In this document: positions 24,709-34,500 of the stretch, in pieces | How the letters are laid out: every line of letters starts with the position of its first letter | How positions within the stretch are numbered: the stretch's first letter is position 1 | The notes under the pieces: generated by a model | What the model was told of the DNA's origin: nothing | Seen by the model: the letters and a program-made list of their open reading frames with translations, nothing else | The model's database searches: none | Origin: Clostridiales bacterium | Lineage (GTDB): Bacteria; Bacillota; Clostridia; Oscillospirales; Oscillospiraceae | NCBI GenBank assembly: GCA_902362775.1 | Contig: CABIXV010000003.1 | Span: forward strand, 369,597 to 421,183 | Reading direction: 5' to 3' | Length of the DNA stretch: 51,587 nucleotides | Translations under genes and position numbers: made by a program

Positions 24709-25746
24709 TTAATCCTCTCCTCTGCCTTCCTCGTTTTTCTCTTTCTGGGTGGTATCTTCGCTGTCCTCGTCTCCATCTTCGGTGGTGTCTGGGCCCTGAC
24801 ATTCCTGTTCCGCTGCTCCGGCCACCCGTTGAGCCGCCAGACGGTTTACATACAGCTTTTCCGGGCTGTGGCCCCTTTTCAGCAGCAGGAACAGCAGGAC
24901 CGCTCCCGCCACCACAGCCGAGATAGCCGCCAGCGCCTGTGAGGTACGGATCGGCACCCCAAACAGCTCCAGGCCGAAGAAATAGAGGCTGTCGGTACGC
25001 AGGCCCTCGATCCAGGCCCGGCCAAGCCCGTACCAGAACACATAGAACAGGAAGCACTGTCCGTCGAACTTCCGCTTTCTGCCTACCAGATAGACCAAAA
25101 TCAGCCCCACAAAGTTCCAGGCAGATTCATAAAAAAAGGTAGGATGTACCCCCAGCGTTCCGCTGAGGATGGCCTCGTAGCCGGCCTGGTCCACATAGCC
25201 CCACCGCAGCATATCCTCGGCAATGGATGGACCGCACATCCGCCAGGGCAGGGTGGTGACGCCGCCAAATGCCTCCACATTCATGAAGTTGCCCCAGCGG
25301 CCCACCAGCTGGCCGATAAACAGGCCATGCACCCCCAAATCGGCAAAAGCCAGGAAGCTGATCTTCCGCACATGGCAGAAGATTAGCAGTACGATAACCG
25401 AGGAAATGATGGCCCCATAGATGGCCAGCCCGCCATCGCCATAATTGAGTATCTTTCCCCAGTTCAGAGAGCCGTCCGCATTTTGGAAGATACTCAGGTT
25501 GAATATCACATAGTAGGCCCGAATGGCTACCAGGGCAGCCGGGACAGCGAAGATCATCATGTCCAGGATCTGGTCCTCGTTGATCCCGAATCGCTTTCCC
25601 CACCGGGAGCACAGGATGACTGCCAGGATCAGGCCGGACACGATGATGATGCCGTACCAGTAGATCGGCCGGCCCAGTACCGTAAGCGCCACTCTGTTCA
25701 GGGTAAAATCCAGTCCCAGACCTGGAAAGGTCACCGTATTAATCAA
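24709..25746 (-). CDS. lgt: Prolipoprotein diacylglyceryl transferase
   Basis: 345 residues with seven membrane helices. It transfers diacylglycerol from phosphatidylglycerol to the lipobox Cys of prelipoproteins, at the outer face of the cytoplasmic membrane. The family signature is seen as GRWGNFMNVEAFG, together with YGDGGLAIYGA. The C-terminus carries an unusual long charged tail (about 45 residues, rich in Glu and Asp). The start is TTG, overlapping the ymfH stop by 4 bases (TTGA) and preceded by a G-rich stretch. A longer frame upstream lies within ymfH and is rejected. Confidence 0.92.
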   Translation of the reverse strand: MINTVTFPGLGLDFTLNRVALTVLGRPIYWYGIIIVSGLILAVILCSRWGKRFGINEDQILDMMIFAVPAALVAIRAYYVIFNLSIFQNADGSLNWGKILNYGDGGLAIYGAIISSVIVLLIFCHVRKISFLAFADLGVHGLFIGQLVGRWGNFMNVEAFGGVTTLPWRMCGPSIAEDMLRWGYVDQAGYEAILSGTLGVHPTFFYESAWNFVGLILVYLVGRKRKFDGQCFLFYVFWYGLGRAWIEGLRTDSLYFFGLELFGVPIRTSQALAAISAVVAGAVLLFLLLKRGHSPEKLYVNRLAAQRVAGAAEQECQGPDTTEDGDEDSEDTTQKEKNEEGRGED

Positions 25747-27026
25747 GCCTGCCCCCCCTCTCTGGGACGGACCACAGACAGGGCCGCGCGCTCCTCCGTG
25801 ACCCAGCGGCCGATCAGGTCCTCCGCCTCCTCCTTGGTGATGGAACTGAACAAGTCCGCGAATTGGAGGAAGTTCACCCCGGCAAAGAAGGATCGAGCCT
25901 GACCCACACACAGGTTTTCGAAGGAATTGAGGCCCCGGACCTTGTTGCCGTAGACGCCCTTCTTCAACCGCTCCCAAAGCTTGCCGTCAATGCCCTCCCG
26001 GCCGATGCGACCGGCCTCCTCAGCCACCGCCATTCGGACCGCCTCCGGGTCCTTGGACTCCCCCCCGGCGCACAGGAAGGAACAGCCAGGATAGGACTCA
26101 TACCCGTAGGAGAAATTCTGATTGATGAGCCCCTCCCGGTATAGCTTGGAATACAGCGGAGTGGAGTTGCCCAACAGACCCTCCAGGGCCAGCTCGGCCA
26201 CCAGCTCCTGACGCAGACCACTCTCGCCCCTCTGGGGGGCGTCGCCCTTGTAGCCCAGTTGGAAGATGGGAGTGGACACCTCCATCCGCTCCTCCACCAT
26301 GGATTGGGCCACACGGTCGGCCTCCTTCTCCCCATAGTCCTTGGCAGCAATTGGGCCCGCCTGCCTGGGCAGGATCTCCCGGGCCACCTGGCAGATATGC
26401 TCCGCCTCCACAGGGCCCGCCACGCACAGCACCATGTTGGCCGGATCGTAGAAGGCCTTGTGGCAGGCGTACAGGGTGTCGGCGGTGATGTGGGAGATGG
26501 ACTCCACACTGCCCGCCACGCTCACTCGGATGGGGTGATGCTGGTACAGGGCGGCCATCAGGTTCATAAAGACCTTCCAGTCCGGGTCGTCCTCGATCAT
26601 GCCGATCTCCTGGCCGATGATACCTTGTTCCTTGTCTACGCTCTCCTGAGTAAACCAGGGGACAGAAACAAAGGAGAGGAGGATGCGCAGGTTCTCCTCA
26701 AATTTCTCCGTGGACTCGAAGTAGTAGCCCGTGATGGCAGAGCTGGTAAAGGCGTTGGGGGAGGCCCCGTTGGCCGCCAGGTCCTGGAGGGCGTTGCCCT
26801 CCTTGGTATCGAACATCTTATGCTCAAGGAAGTGGGCCACACCGGCCGGGCTCTGATGCCACTGGCCGTCCAGACAGAATTTCATGTCCATGCCGCCGTA
26901 GTTGGTGGCAAAGAAGGCATACCCCTTCTGAAATTCCGGCTTTGGGAATACGAACACATTGAGTCCGTTGGCCAGCTTTTCGTGGTACATCCGCTCCCCT
27001 ACCCGGGAAAATTCCAGCTTTTCCAT
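25743..27026 (-). CDS. ymfH: M16-family zinc peptidase (YmfH-like), catalytically competent partner
   Basis: 427 residues. The inverted zinc motif HxxEH is present as HFLEH (H65, E68, H69), with a likely third ligand at E140 in GIIGQEI. It resembles the YmfH/YfmH half of a two-protein peptidase and has the usual two M16 domains. Family annotation links such pairs to EF-P modification in Bacillus, which I cannot test here. It starts 3 bases after ymfF and overlaps lgt by 4 bases. Confidence 0.85.
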   Translation of the reverse strand: MEKLEFSRVGERMYHEKLANGLNVFVFPKPEFQKGYAFFATNYGGMDMKFCLDGQWHQSPAGVAHFLEHKMFDTKEGNALQDLAANGASPNAFTSSAITGYYFESTEKFEENLRILLSFVSVPWFTQESVDKEQGIIGQEIGMIEDDPDWKVFMNLMAALYQHHPIRVSVAGSVESISHITADTLYACHKAFYDPANMVLCVAGPVEAEHICQVAREILPRQAGPIAAKDYGEKEADRVAQSMVEERMEVSTPIFQLGYKGDAPQRGESGLRQELVAELALEGLLGNSTPLYSKLYREGLINQNFSYGYESYPGCSFLCAGGESKDPEAVRMAVAEEAGRIGREGIDGKLWERLKKGVYGNKVRGLNSFENLCVGQARSFFAGVNFLQFADLFSSITKEEAEDLIGRWVTEERAALSVVRPREGGQA

Positions 27027-27029
27027 GGC

Positions 27030-28313
27030 TCAACCCTCCTTGCCCTTCAGGAAATATACAGTGTCCAGCTCCAGCTTCCGGGCCACGGCAGACACCTGCT
27101 CCCGTGTGACCTCCTCAAACTGGGCGGTCAGCTCCGGGATGGTGGTATCCAGGCCGGCGGCGGCCTGGCCCAGCCAGAACTCCTCCTGCCGGCCCTGGTC
27201 GTCCAACGTGGCCAAGTGGCCGCCGATCAGGGTGCGCCTGGCTCCCTCCAGCTCCCAGTCCTGAATCTCACCCCCGCGGATGGCCTCCAGTTGGGACAGG
27301 ATCTCGTCCTTGGCTGTCTGGTATTTGTCAAACTCGATGCCAGAGGACACCAGGACCAGCCCCTTCATCTTCTCCAGCATAGAGCTGGCGTAATAGCACA
27401 GGGACAGCTTCTCCCGGACGTTCATAAAGAGCTTGGACAGAGTAGTCCCGCCAAAGATGGCATTGAACATGGTCAGGGCGGGGTAGTCCTCCTCCCAGCA
27501 GGTAACGCCTCCGGTGCGGAAGCCCAGGGCCAGCTTGCCCTGGCTTACGTCCATGGCCTCCTCCACCACCTGGGGCTGGGGTCCGGCCGTGACGCGTACC
27601 TCGCAATCCGGGTCCAGGCGCTCTCCGCTTATCGGAAGGGCAGCCAGAGTGGTACGCAGGGCCCCCTCCGCCCGCTCGGGCTGGGCGGAGCCGCAGTAGT
27701 ACACCTCAATGGCCGCCCCCTTCAGCAGCTCCTGATAGCGCCGCCAAAGGGAGTCGGGGGTGATGGCCGCTACGCTCTCCTCATCCCCTAGCTTGTCCAC
27801 CCCAAAGGCCTCCTCTCCGCACATAAGCTGAGTAAGGCGGTAAGTGGCATAGGTCCGCTTGTCATTGATCTGGCTCCGGATCCGGTCGGTCAGGTTGTTC
27901 TTCTCCTGGTCCGTATACTCGGAGCAGAAGAAGCCGTCCTGGGTGTAGGGAGAGAGCAGCATCTCCCCCAGAAGGGCGGCTGCAGACTCCAAAATCTTTT
28001 CTCCCTCCAGGGCGTAGGCGTCGTCCAGAAAGCTGGCCACAAAGCCCACACACTGGGTCTCTCCTTTTTTGCGGACCAGCGGCTCAATGGCGCCTCCGTA
28101 CAGCTCGTCCAGAGCCGCGGACAGGGTCTCCATGTCCGGGTGGGCGGCCGTGCCACGGCGGAGGACATAGGGGATCAGGGCGTTAGCCGCCGCCGTGTCC
28201 CGGTCCAGGGGAGCCAGCAGAGTGATAGAAAGATAGGAGCTTTTGAATTTGTCGGTGTGGACCGTACGCAGCCACACACCGGGAAAGAGCTCCCGGCGAG
28301 TCGTTTCAGACAT
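27030..28313 (-). CDS. ymfF: M16-family protein (YmfF-like), lacking the zinc motif
   Basis: 427 residues, the same fold and length as its neighbour. Where the peptidase has HFLEH, this one reads IPYVLRRGT, so the zinc-binding residues are absent. The C-terminal half keeps VREKLSLCYYASS, like the substrate-binding Arg/Tyr region of M16 non-catalytic subunits. It probably forms a heterodimer with the downstream peptidase. It is the first gene of the four-gene cluster, with the ATG following AAAGGAA. Confidence 0.85.
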   Translation of the reverse strand: MSETTRRELFPGVWLRTVHTDKFKSSYLSITLLAPLDRDTAAANALIPYVLRRGTAAHPDMETLSAALDELYGGAIEPLVRKKGETQCVGFVASFLDDAYALEGEKILESAAALLGEMLLSPYTQDGFFCSEYTDQEKNNLTDRIRSQINDKRTYATYRLTQLMCGEEAFGVDKLGDEESVAAITPDSLWRRYQELLKGAAIEVYYCGSAQPERAEGALRTTLAALPISGERLDPDCEVRVTAGPQPQVVEEAMDVSQGKLALGFRTGGVTCWEEDYPALTMFNAIFGGTTLSKLFMNVREKLSLCYYASSMLEKMKGLVLVSSGIEFDKYQTAKDEILSQLEAIRGGEIQDWELEGARRTLIGGHLATLDDQGRQEEFWLGQAAAGLDTTIPELTAQFEEVTREQVSAVARKLELDTVYFLKGKEG

Positions 28314-28338
28314 AAAACAGTTCCTTTCTCCGGATAGT

Positions 28339-28359
28339 AAAAAGGGACGAACCCTTTTT
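28339..28359 (-). terminator. Attenuator-like hairpin in the ymfF leader
   Basis: An 8-bp stem AAAAAGGG/CCCTTTTT (28339-28346 with 28352-28359) lies between the -10 element and the ymfF start and ends in a T run. It could cause partial termination. Confidence 0.35.
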
Positions 28360-28372
28360 TCTCAGCTTGGAT

Positions 28373-28402
28373 ATCATACCACGATTTGGCAGGGAAAGTA
28401 AA
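28373..28402 (-). promoter_or_regulatory. Possible sigma-A promoter of ymfF
   Basis: TTTACT (28397-28402), an 18-base spacer and TATGAT (28373-28378) on the minus strand. Confidence 0.5.
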
Positions 28403-28500
28403 GAGCTGTGAACAGGTTCGGAGCTCTCTCCATGGCTAATCGAGCCTGTTTTTCCCACGCTCCCTCCAGAGGGCCCCGCCCTGGAACCGCTGTTCCAAGC

Positions 28501-31500
28501 TCAGGGGATGACCACCCTCAGGTGATGCTCTCCCTCCAGTTCCTTCAGCGCCACCTCGTCCACAGGCTGTCCGTCCAGCAGGGCCGCATCAGCCTCTCCC
28601 CGCTCAACCCGGATCAGCAGCGTACCACGCTCCAGCCGCCACTCCGCCTGATAGCCCGGCCAGTCGAATGGCAGCCTGGGCTGTACCCGCAGACGTCCCT
28701 CCTTGACCTTTAGTCCAAGCAGCTCCTGGACCGCCACCTGCCAGTACCAGCCCGCCGCCCCGGTATACCAGCTCCAGCCTCCCTGTCCTTCTCGGCCGGT
28801 CGCGTAGGATACGTCGGCAGCCAAAACATAGGGCTCCGCCCGGTATCCCTCCGTCGCGTGGCAGGCAGGCAGCAGCGCCCGCAGCACCTCCCAGCCTTCC
28901 CCTGCCCTTCCCAGACGGAAGCAGGCCATGGCCAGCCAGACCGCGCCGTGGGTATACTGCCCGCCATTTTCCCGCACACCGGCCGGGTAGCCTTTGATAT
29001 AGCCGGGGTCCTTTCGTCCTTTTCCGTCGAAAGGAGGATGAAAGAGACGGACCACCTGTCGCTCCCGGTCAAAGAGCCGGGTCAGCGCGGCGGACACCGC
29101 CCGGTCCGCCCTCTCCCGGTCCGCTCCCTGGGGCAGTACGGAGAAGGACTGGGCGATGGAGTCGATCTGACACTGATCGCTCTCCCGGCTGCCCAGGGGA
29201 GTCCCATCGTCATAGTAGCCCCGGCGGTACCAGTTCCCGTCCCAGGCCGCCTGGGCCGCCGCCAGGTACTTCTCTCCCTGGGCCAGCAGCTCCTGGGCCA
29301 ACTCCTCCTCCCCGCTTCGCTGGCAGAGGGGGGCAAAATCCTGAAGCACCATAGTCAGGAACCAGGTAAGCCACACCGACTCACCCCTTCCGGCGGCCCC
29401 AACCCGGTTCATGCCGTCGTTCCAGTCCCCGCCGCCCATCCGTGCCAGTCCATGGGACCCGGTTCCCCGGTCCAGGACGCACTGGATGGCAGACAGGGCG
29501 TGGTGGTAAAGGGTATCTGTCTTGGAGCTGACTTGAGGGACCTCATACCGCTCCATCTCTTTGGGCTCCAGGGGCCTGGATGTCAGATAGGGGACCTGCT
29601 CCTTCAGTACCTCCCAATCCCCGGTGACAGAGCAGTAGCGGCACAGCACCCAGGGCAGCCACAGCAAGTCGTCCGAGATGCGGGTCCGTACACCGGCCCC
29701 TGCCGGCGGGTGCCACCAGTGCTGGACATCCCCCTCCTCAAACTGACGGGAGGCGGCCAACAGCAGCTGTTCTCTGGTGCGCTGAGGCCAGGTATACAGG
29801 AGCGCGGCCACATCCTGAAGCTGGTCCCGGAAGCCGAAGGCGCCGCCGTTCTGGTACTGGGAGGTCCGCGCCATCAGTCGGCAGGCAGTCACCTGGTACA
29901 GGCACCAGCCGTTGAGGTAGTGGTTCAGCGTCCGGTCCGGGGTGGACAAGGTAAGGGAGGACACCCGCTCCCTCCACCATGTCAGGGTCTCGCCCCTCAA
30001 ATCCAAATACCGCTTAGTGGAAAACCGGGATTCCAGCCCTCTGTGTCCCGGCTCTGTGACCAGAGTCAAAGGCAGTCCCTGGGCAAGAGGGCGGGCCATG
30101 GGCTCCCCCTCTCCCATGCGGTAGGAGAGTGTCCCGCTTGTTCCTGCCAGGGTGAAGGTCAGGATCCGCTTTGTCCCGATGAGAGGTACAAACGCCTCTG
30201 TTACCAGCCGTCCTGTCCCCATCTGCTTTTCCCACCGTGCAAAGCCCGGTCCGTAGGTGACCGTACAGGGACAGCCGTCGCCATCAGCAAAGACAGACCA
30301 CTCCTTCTCCTCTAAGCTTACCATAATTTTTTCCGGTCCACCGATTGCCAGAGGGTCATTGCTCCATGGAGTCAGTTTTCCTTCCCTGGAATTTCCCCCT
30401 GTCCAGAGCAGCCCGTTTCCTGTCTCATCGGTGAGCCATCCGAATTGAGAATTACATAACACCTGGCTCCAGCCCACTGGAGGGAGCGCCTTCCCTGTCC
30501 GGATGAGAACGGTCCCCTCCTCCCCCGCCCTCCATTCCGGCTGGGCCAGGGAGAGGCGGACCGGGGTGGCGGGGGAGAGTTTTTCCTCTCTCTGCTCTCC
30601 CGGTCCCATAGGGAGAATCACCCTGGCCCAGGCCAGAGCGGCAGGGGCCGCTCCGCTGTCCGCCAGGTGGATGCCCCCCTTCGCCCCCAGAGCCGATTCG
30701 GCCCCCATCGTCTTCAGTTCCTCGGTTAAAGCAGTGCGCAGGGGGCGGCGATAGTCGCCCCCCTCTTCCACCAGCAGGACCAGGTCAAAGGGATATCCAG
30801 AACGGGTCAGGAGCTGGTGCCACCGGCACCAGAGGACAGCCTGTTCTCGCCCCTCCCCCTCGGTCACTGGACCCACCGCCAAGGGCAAGTCCCCCGAAAT
30901 TCCATAGGGCCACAGGGCGCTCTTTGGCGGCCGTTCCCCCGGCTCCTCTGCCGCGGACAGCCGGGACAGCAGTTGGAACGCCTCTATCCCCTGCCGCTCT
31001 GTCAGGGATAGCTTTCTCGCCAAAGGAGCCAGAGAGGCTGCCTCCCCCGCCTGTCCTCTCAGGATGTTCCTTGCTCCCGTGGAGGCCGCGGCCGGGGTAT
31101 CTCCAGCTCCCAGTGCCAGGGCGAACACCGCCCGCTCCCCTGGCTCCAGTAATACCGGGAAGCGGACCATCAGGCAGGGATCTGTGCCCACCCCCCGCTC
31201 CAGGGGGCCGGCCCTCCGGCCACCCAGAGCCCTGAGCCCCCCCCTGCCAAGGGCAGAGGCCCGGTCCAGACAGGCTGTGATCCCCTCCCCCTCCCAGAGG
31301 ACAGCCAGGGACAGGCTCTTTTCCTCCCCCCTGGGACGGCGCTGAAAGAGAACGCCGTGGTCATCCAGCTCTCCCTCCAGAAACAGGCGGGAGAAGGCGG
31401 GGTGGGACTGGAAATCGGCCAGTGGGCACAGTACCGGCTCCAGATAGGCGAGCAGCTCGCCCTCCAGCCGCCCCTCCCCGGTCCAGGATAGCTCTACTCT

Positions 31501-34500
31501 ACGCAGCTCCCCGTTTTCTCGCCGGGGGACGGCCAGGGTGGTCCGGGTGGCCAATCCTTCCCAGGTAAAAGTCCAGGCGGCTCCGGCGCTGTGAAACTCC
31601 CAGCTATATTCTCCCTTCTGGTACAGAGGGGCCGGGGTCAGGCCGAAGATCCCCTCTCTCCCCTGGAAAAATAAGGATATTCCGGCCGGGGCATAGTATT
31701 GTCCGAGCTTGGCCAGGGTGATCTGGCAGTCCCCCATCCTGGAGGCGGTAAGGCCGTTGTCACAGGCCAGGACCGACCAGCTACCATTAGACACCAGATG
31801 GCACTCCGGCGCCAGACGCCCAAACTCCCGCCCTGCCCGCACCAAGGCGGGGCCCTGGACGGGCCTGAGTTTTTCCGGGATGTCCCGCTCCGTCTGGCGC
31901 ATGATAGGCGCCCCCACAGGGACCCGCTCCTGGAGCAGCTCCCGATAGGCGGCCATGTCGCAGTCCTTCATAAACCGCCGCTGCATCACATTGTCGTTGA
32001 GGGCGTTGTCAATGGCAATCAGGCTCATCCCCAAGTGGTGAGACATATAGGAACGGACCACCTCATGGTCCTGTCCCTCCGTCATCCGGGCAGGGGTATA
32101 GTCCACCGCCTCATATAGACCATAGGGCCCCTCCAGTCCCATATCCCGGAGTCTCCGCAGGTTGCGCAGGGCGCTTCGGGGAGCCAGCAGGAGGGCCAGG
32201 AAGGAGGAGTAGGGGGAGACTACCAGCTCGGAGTCCAGCCCCCGCTTCAGCCCTAGGGCCTGGACCCCGTGGGCCTTGTACTGGTAATTCATGCCGGGGT
32301 CAAAGGCGTAGAAGGCGGATTCCGAGATGCCCCAGGGCGTATGGGTCTTGTTCCCCCGCCGCTTCTGGGCATAGACGCAGAAGGACAGGGATTCGTACAT
32401 AAAGGAATTTGGCTCGCAGGGCAGCAGCAGGTTGGGCATGAAGTATTCGAACATGGTCCCCGTCCAGGAGGCCATACCGCTGTAATCGTTGTCCCCCAGC
32501 ATCATCCTGCCCAGCCTTCGCCAGTGCCGGGGCGAGACCTCTCCACGGGCTACGGAGATGAAGCTGGTCTGACGGGCCTCGCTGGCCATCAGGTCATACC
32601 ACCCCGGCGTCAACCGGTCCCGCTCCGCCTCGTATCCAATGGAGAACAGCCTCCTCTCCCGGTCATAGAGGGGAGCGCAGTCCATAGCGTCGGACAGGTG
32701 CTCCGCCCGGCGGGCCAGTACATCCTCCCCCCACTGGTACAGTCCCTCCCGCAGAGCGATGAGGCAGCCCCGGAGATTGCCGCTGTCCACTGTGGACACA
32801 TACCGGGGCTGGAGGGGCCGGAGGGAGGCGGTGTCGTACCAGTTGTACAGATGTCCCCGCCACTTCTCAAGCTCCTCTATCGTATCCAGAATGTGGGAAA
32901 TGAGGTCGATCCCCCGCTCCCGCGTGATCAGCTTCAGGTCCGCCGCCGCCATGACAGACAGCAGAGCCATTCCGATGTTGGTGGGGGAGGTCCGTCGGGC
33001 CAGTCCCTGGCTGGGCTGCTCCTGCCAGTTGTCCGGAGGGAGAAAGTGGTCCTCCTGCCGGAGAAAGGCGTCAAAATATCCCCAGATGAGGGCCCCCTGG
33101 TGGAGGAGAAAGCTCCGGTCCGTGGGGGGCAGCTCCTTGCCCTTTTTGCCGGGCCTGCTGATGGCCCAGGCCAGAGCTGGAGCCATCAGCCACACCACGC
33201 CCACCAGCCGTCCGATGCGCAGTTGGGCCAGAAGAAGCACGGCACCCCCTATGACCACGGAAAACCAGCATTTTTTCCCGTAGAACCATAGGCCGTCTCT
33301 CCCCTTTTCCGCCTGAGCGGCAGTGACCCAGGCCAGCAGGCCCCTCTTGGTGACGCCCATTCGCCACAGGGCCGTTGCGGCGGCGGTGGCGGCGGTATAT
33401 GCCTGATATGGCAGAAGGACCAGCTGGAGGGCGGTCTGCAGGATGACTCCCGCCAGCCCGGCGATGACCGTGGAATGGTAGCGGCGGTGTTTACCGTTCC
33501 GCCGCCTGGCAGCCAGCTCCGCTCCGGAGAGCAGCAGGTTGGAGGCGGCGGCCAACACCGCCACGCCCCCCGCCCAGGCGAAAGCCCGGCCCGAAAAGCA
33601 GATGCCAAGCACCAGGGCTGCCAGGGTGCCCACCGGAGACAGAGATCGGCGAAGATTGTCAAAGATTTTCCACCGGGCCAGAAGGGACAGCGGATTGTCC
33701 TCGGTCCCACCCTGGCCATCAGGAACCTGGTTTTTCAGCCAGGGCAGCAGCTGCCAGTCCCCCCGGATCCATCGGTGGAGCCGGGCAAAATAGCCGTACA
33801 CTTTATAGGGGCAGCCGTCGGTCAGCTCCACTTCCCCCAGCAGGCCCGCCCGGAGGTAGCTGCCCTCCAGCAGGTCGTGGGACAGGATGGCGTTCTCCGG
33901 AAAACGGCCATCGAGGCAGGTGAAGAAGGCCTCCACCTGGAAAATTCCCTTTCCGGTATAGGTACCCTGGTCAAAGAGATCGTGGTACACGTCGCTGGCT
34001 GTGGAGCCATAGGGGTCCACGCCCCCCAGGCCACCATAGACACGGGAGAAAAAGGACCGGTTGGCCGCCTCCAGTTCCACGGCCACCCGCGGCTGGAAGA
34101 GGGCGTGTCCAGAAGTGACGACCCGCCGCTGTCCGTCCACTACCGGCTGATTCAGGGGATGGGCCATAGCCCCCACCATCTCACGGGCGGTGCCTACGTT
34201 CAGGCTGGTGTCGCCGTCCAGTGTAATGACATATGTCACCTCACGCAGCCAGTCCTCCTCCCCCACCTCTGTCCGCAGGCCGGTCGGCTTCCTTTTCAGC
34301 AGACGGACCAGTTCGGTGAGGGCCCCCCTTTTTCTCTCCCAGCCCATATACTTCTCGTCCTGGGCACTGAAGGCCGGCCGGCGGAAAAAGAGATAGAAAC
34401 CGCCGCCGTATTTCTCATTGAGAGCTTGGATAGCTCTATGGGCGCTGGTCACCCAGGCAGCTCCCTCCTCTCCCATGGGGGCAGCGCCGTCAGGCAGGTC

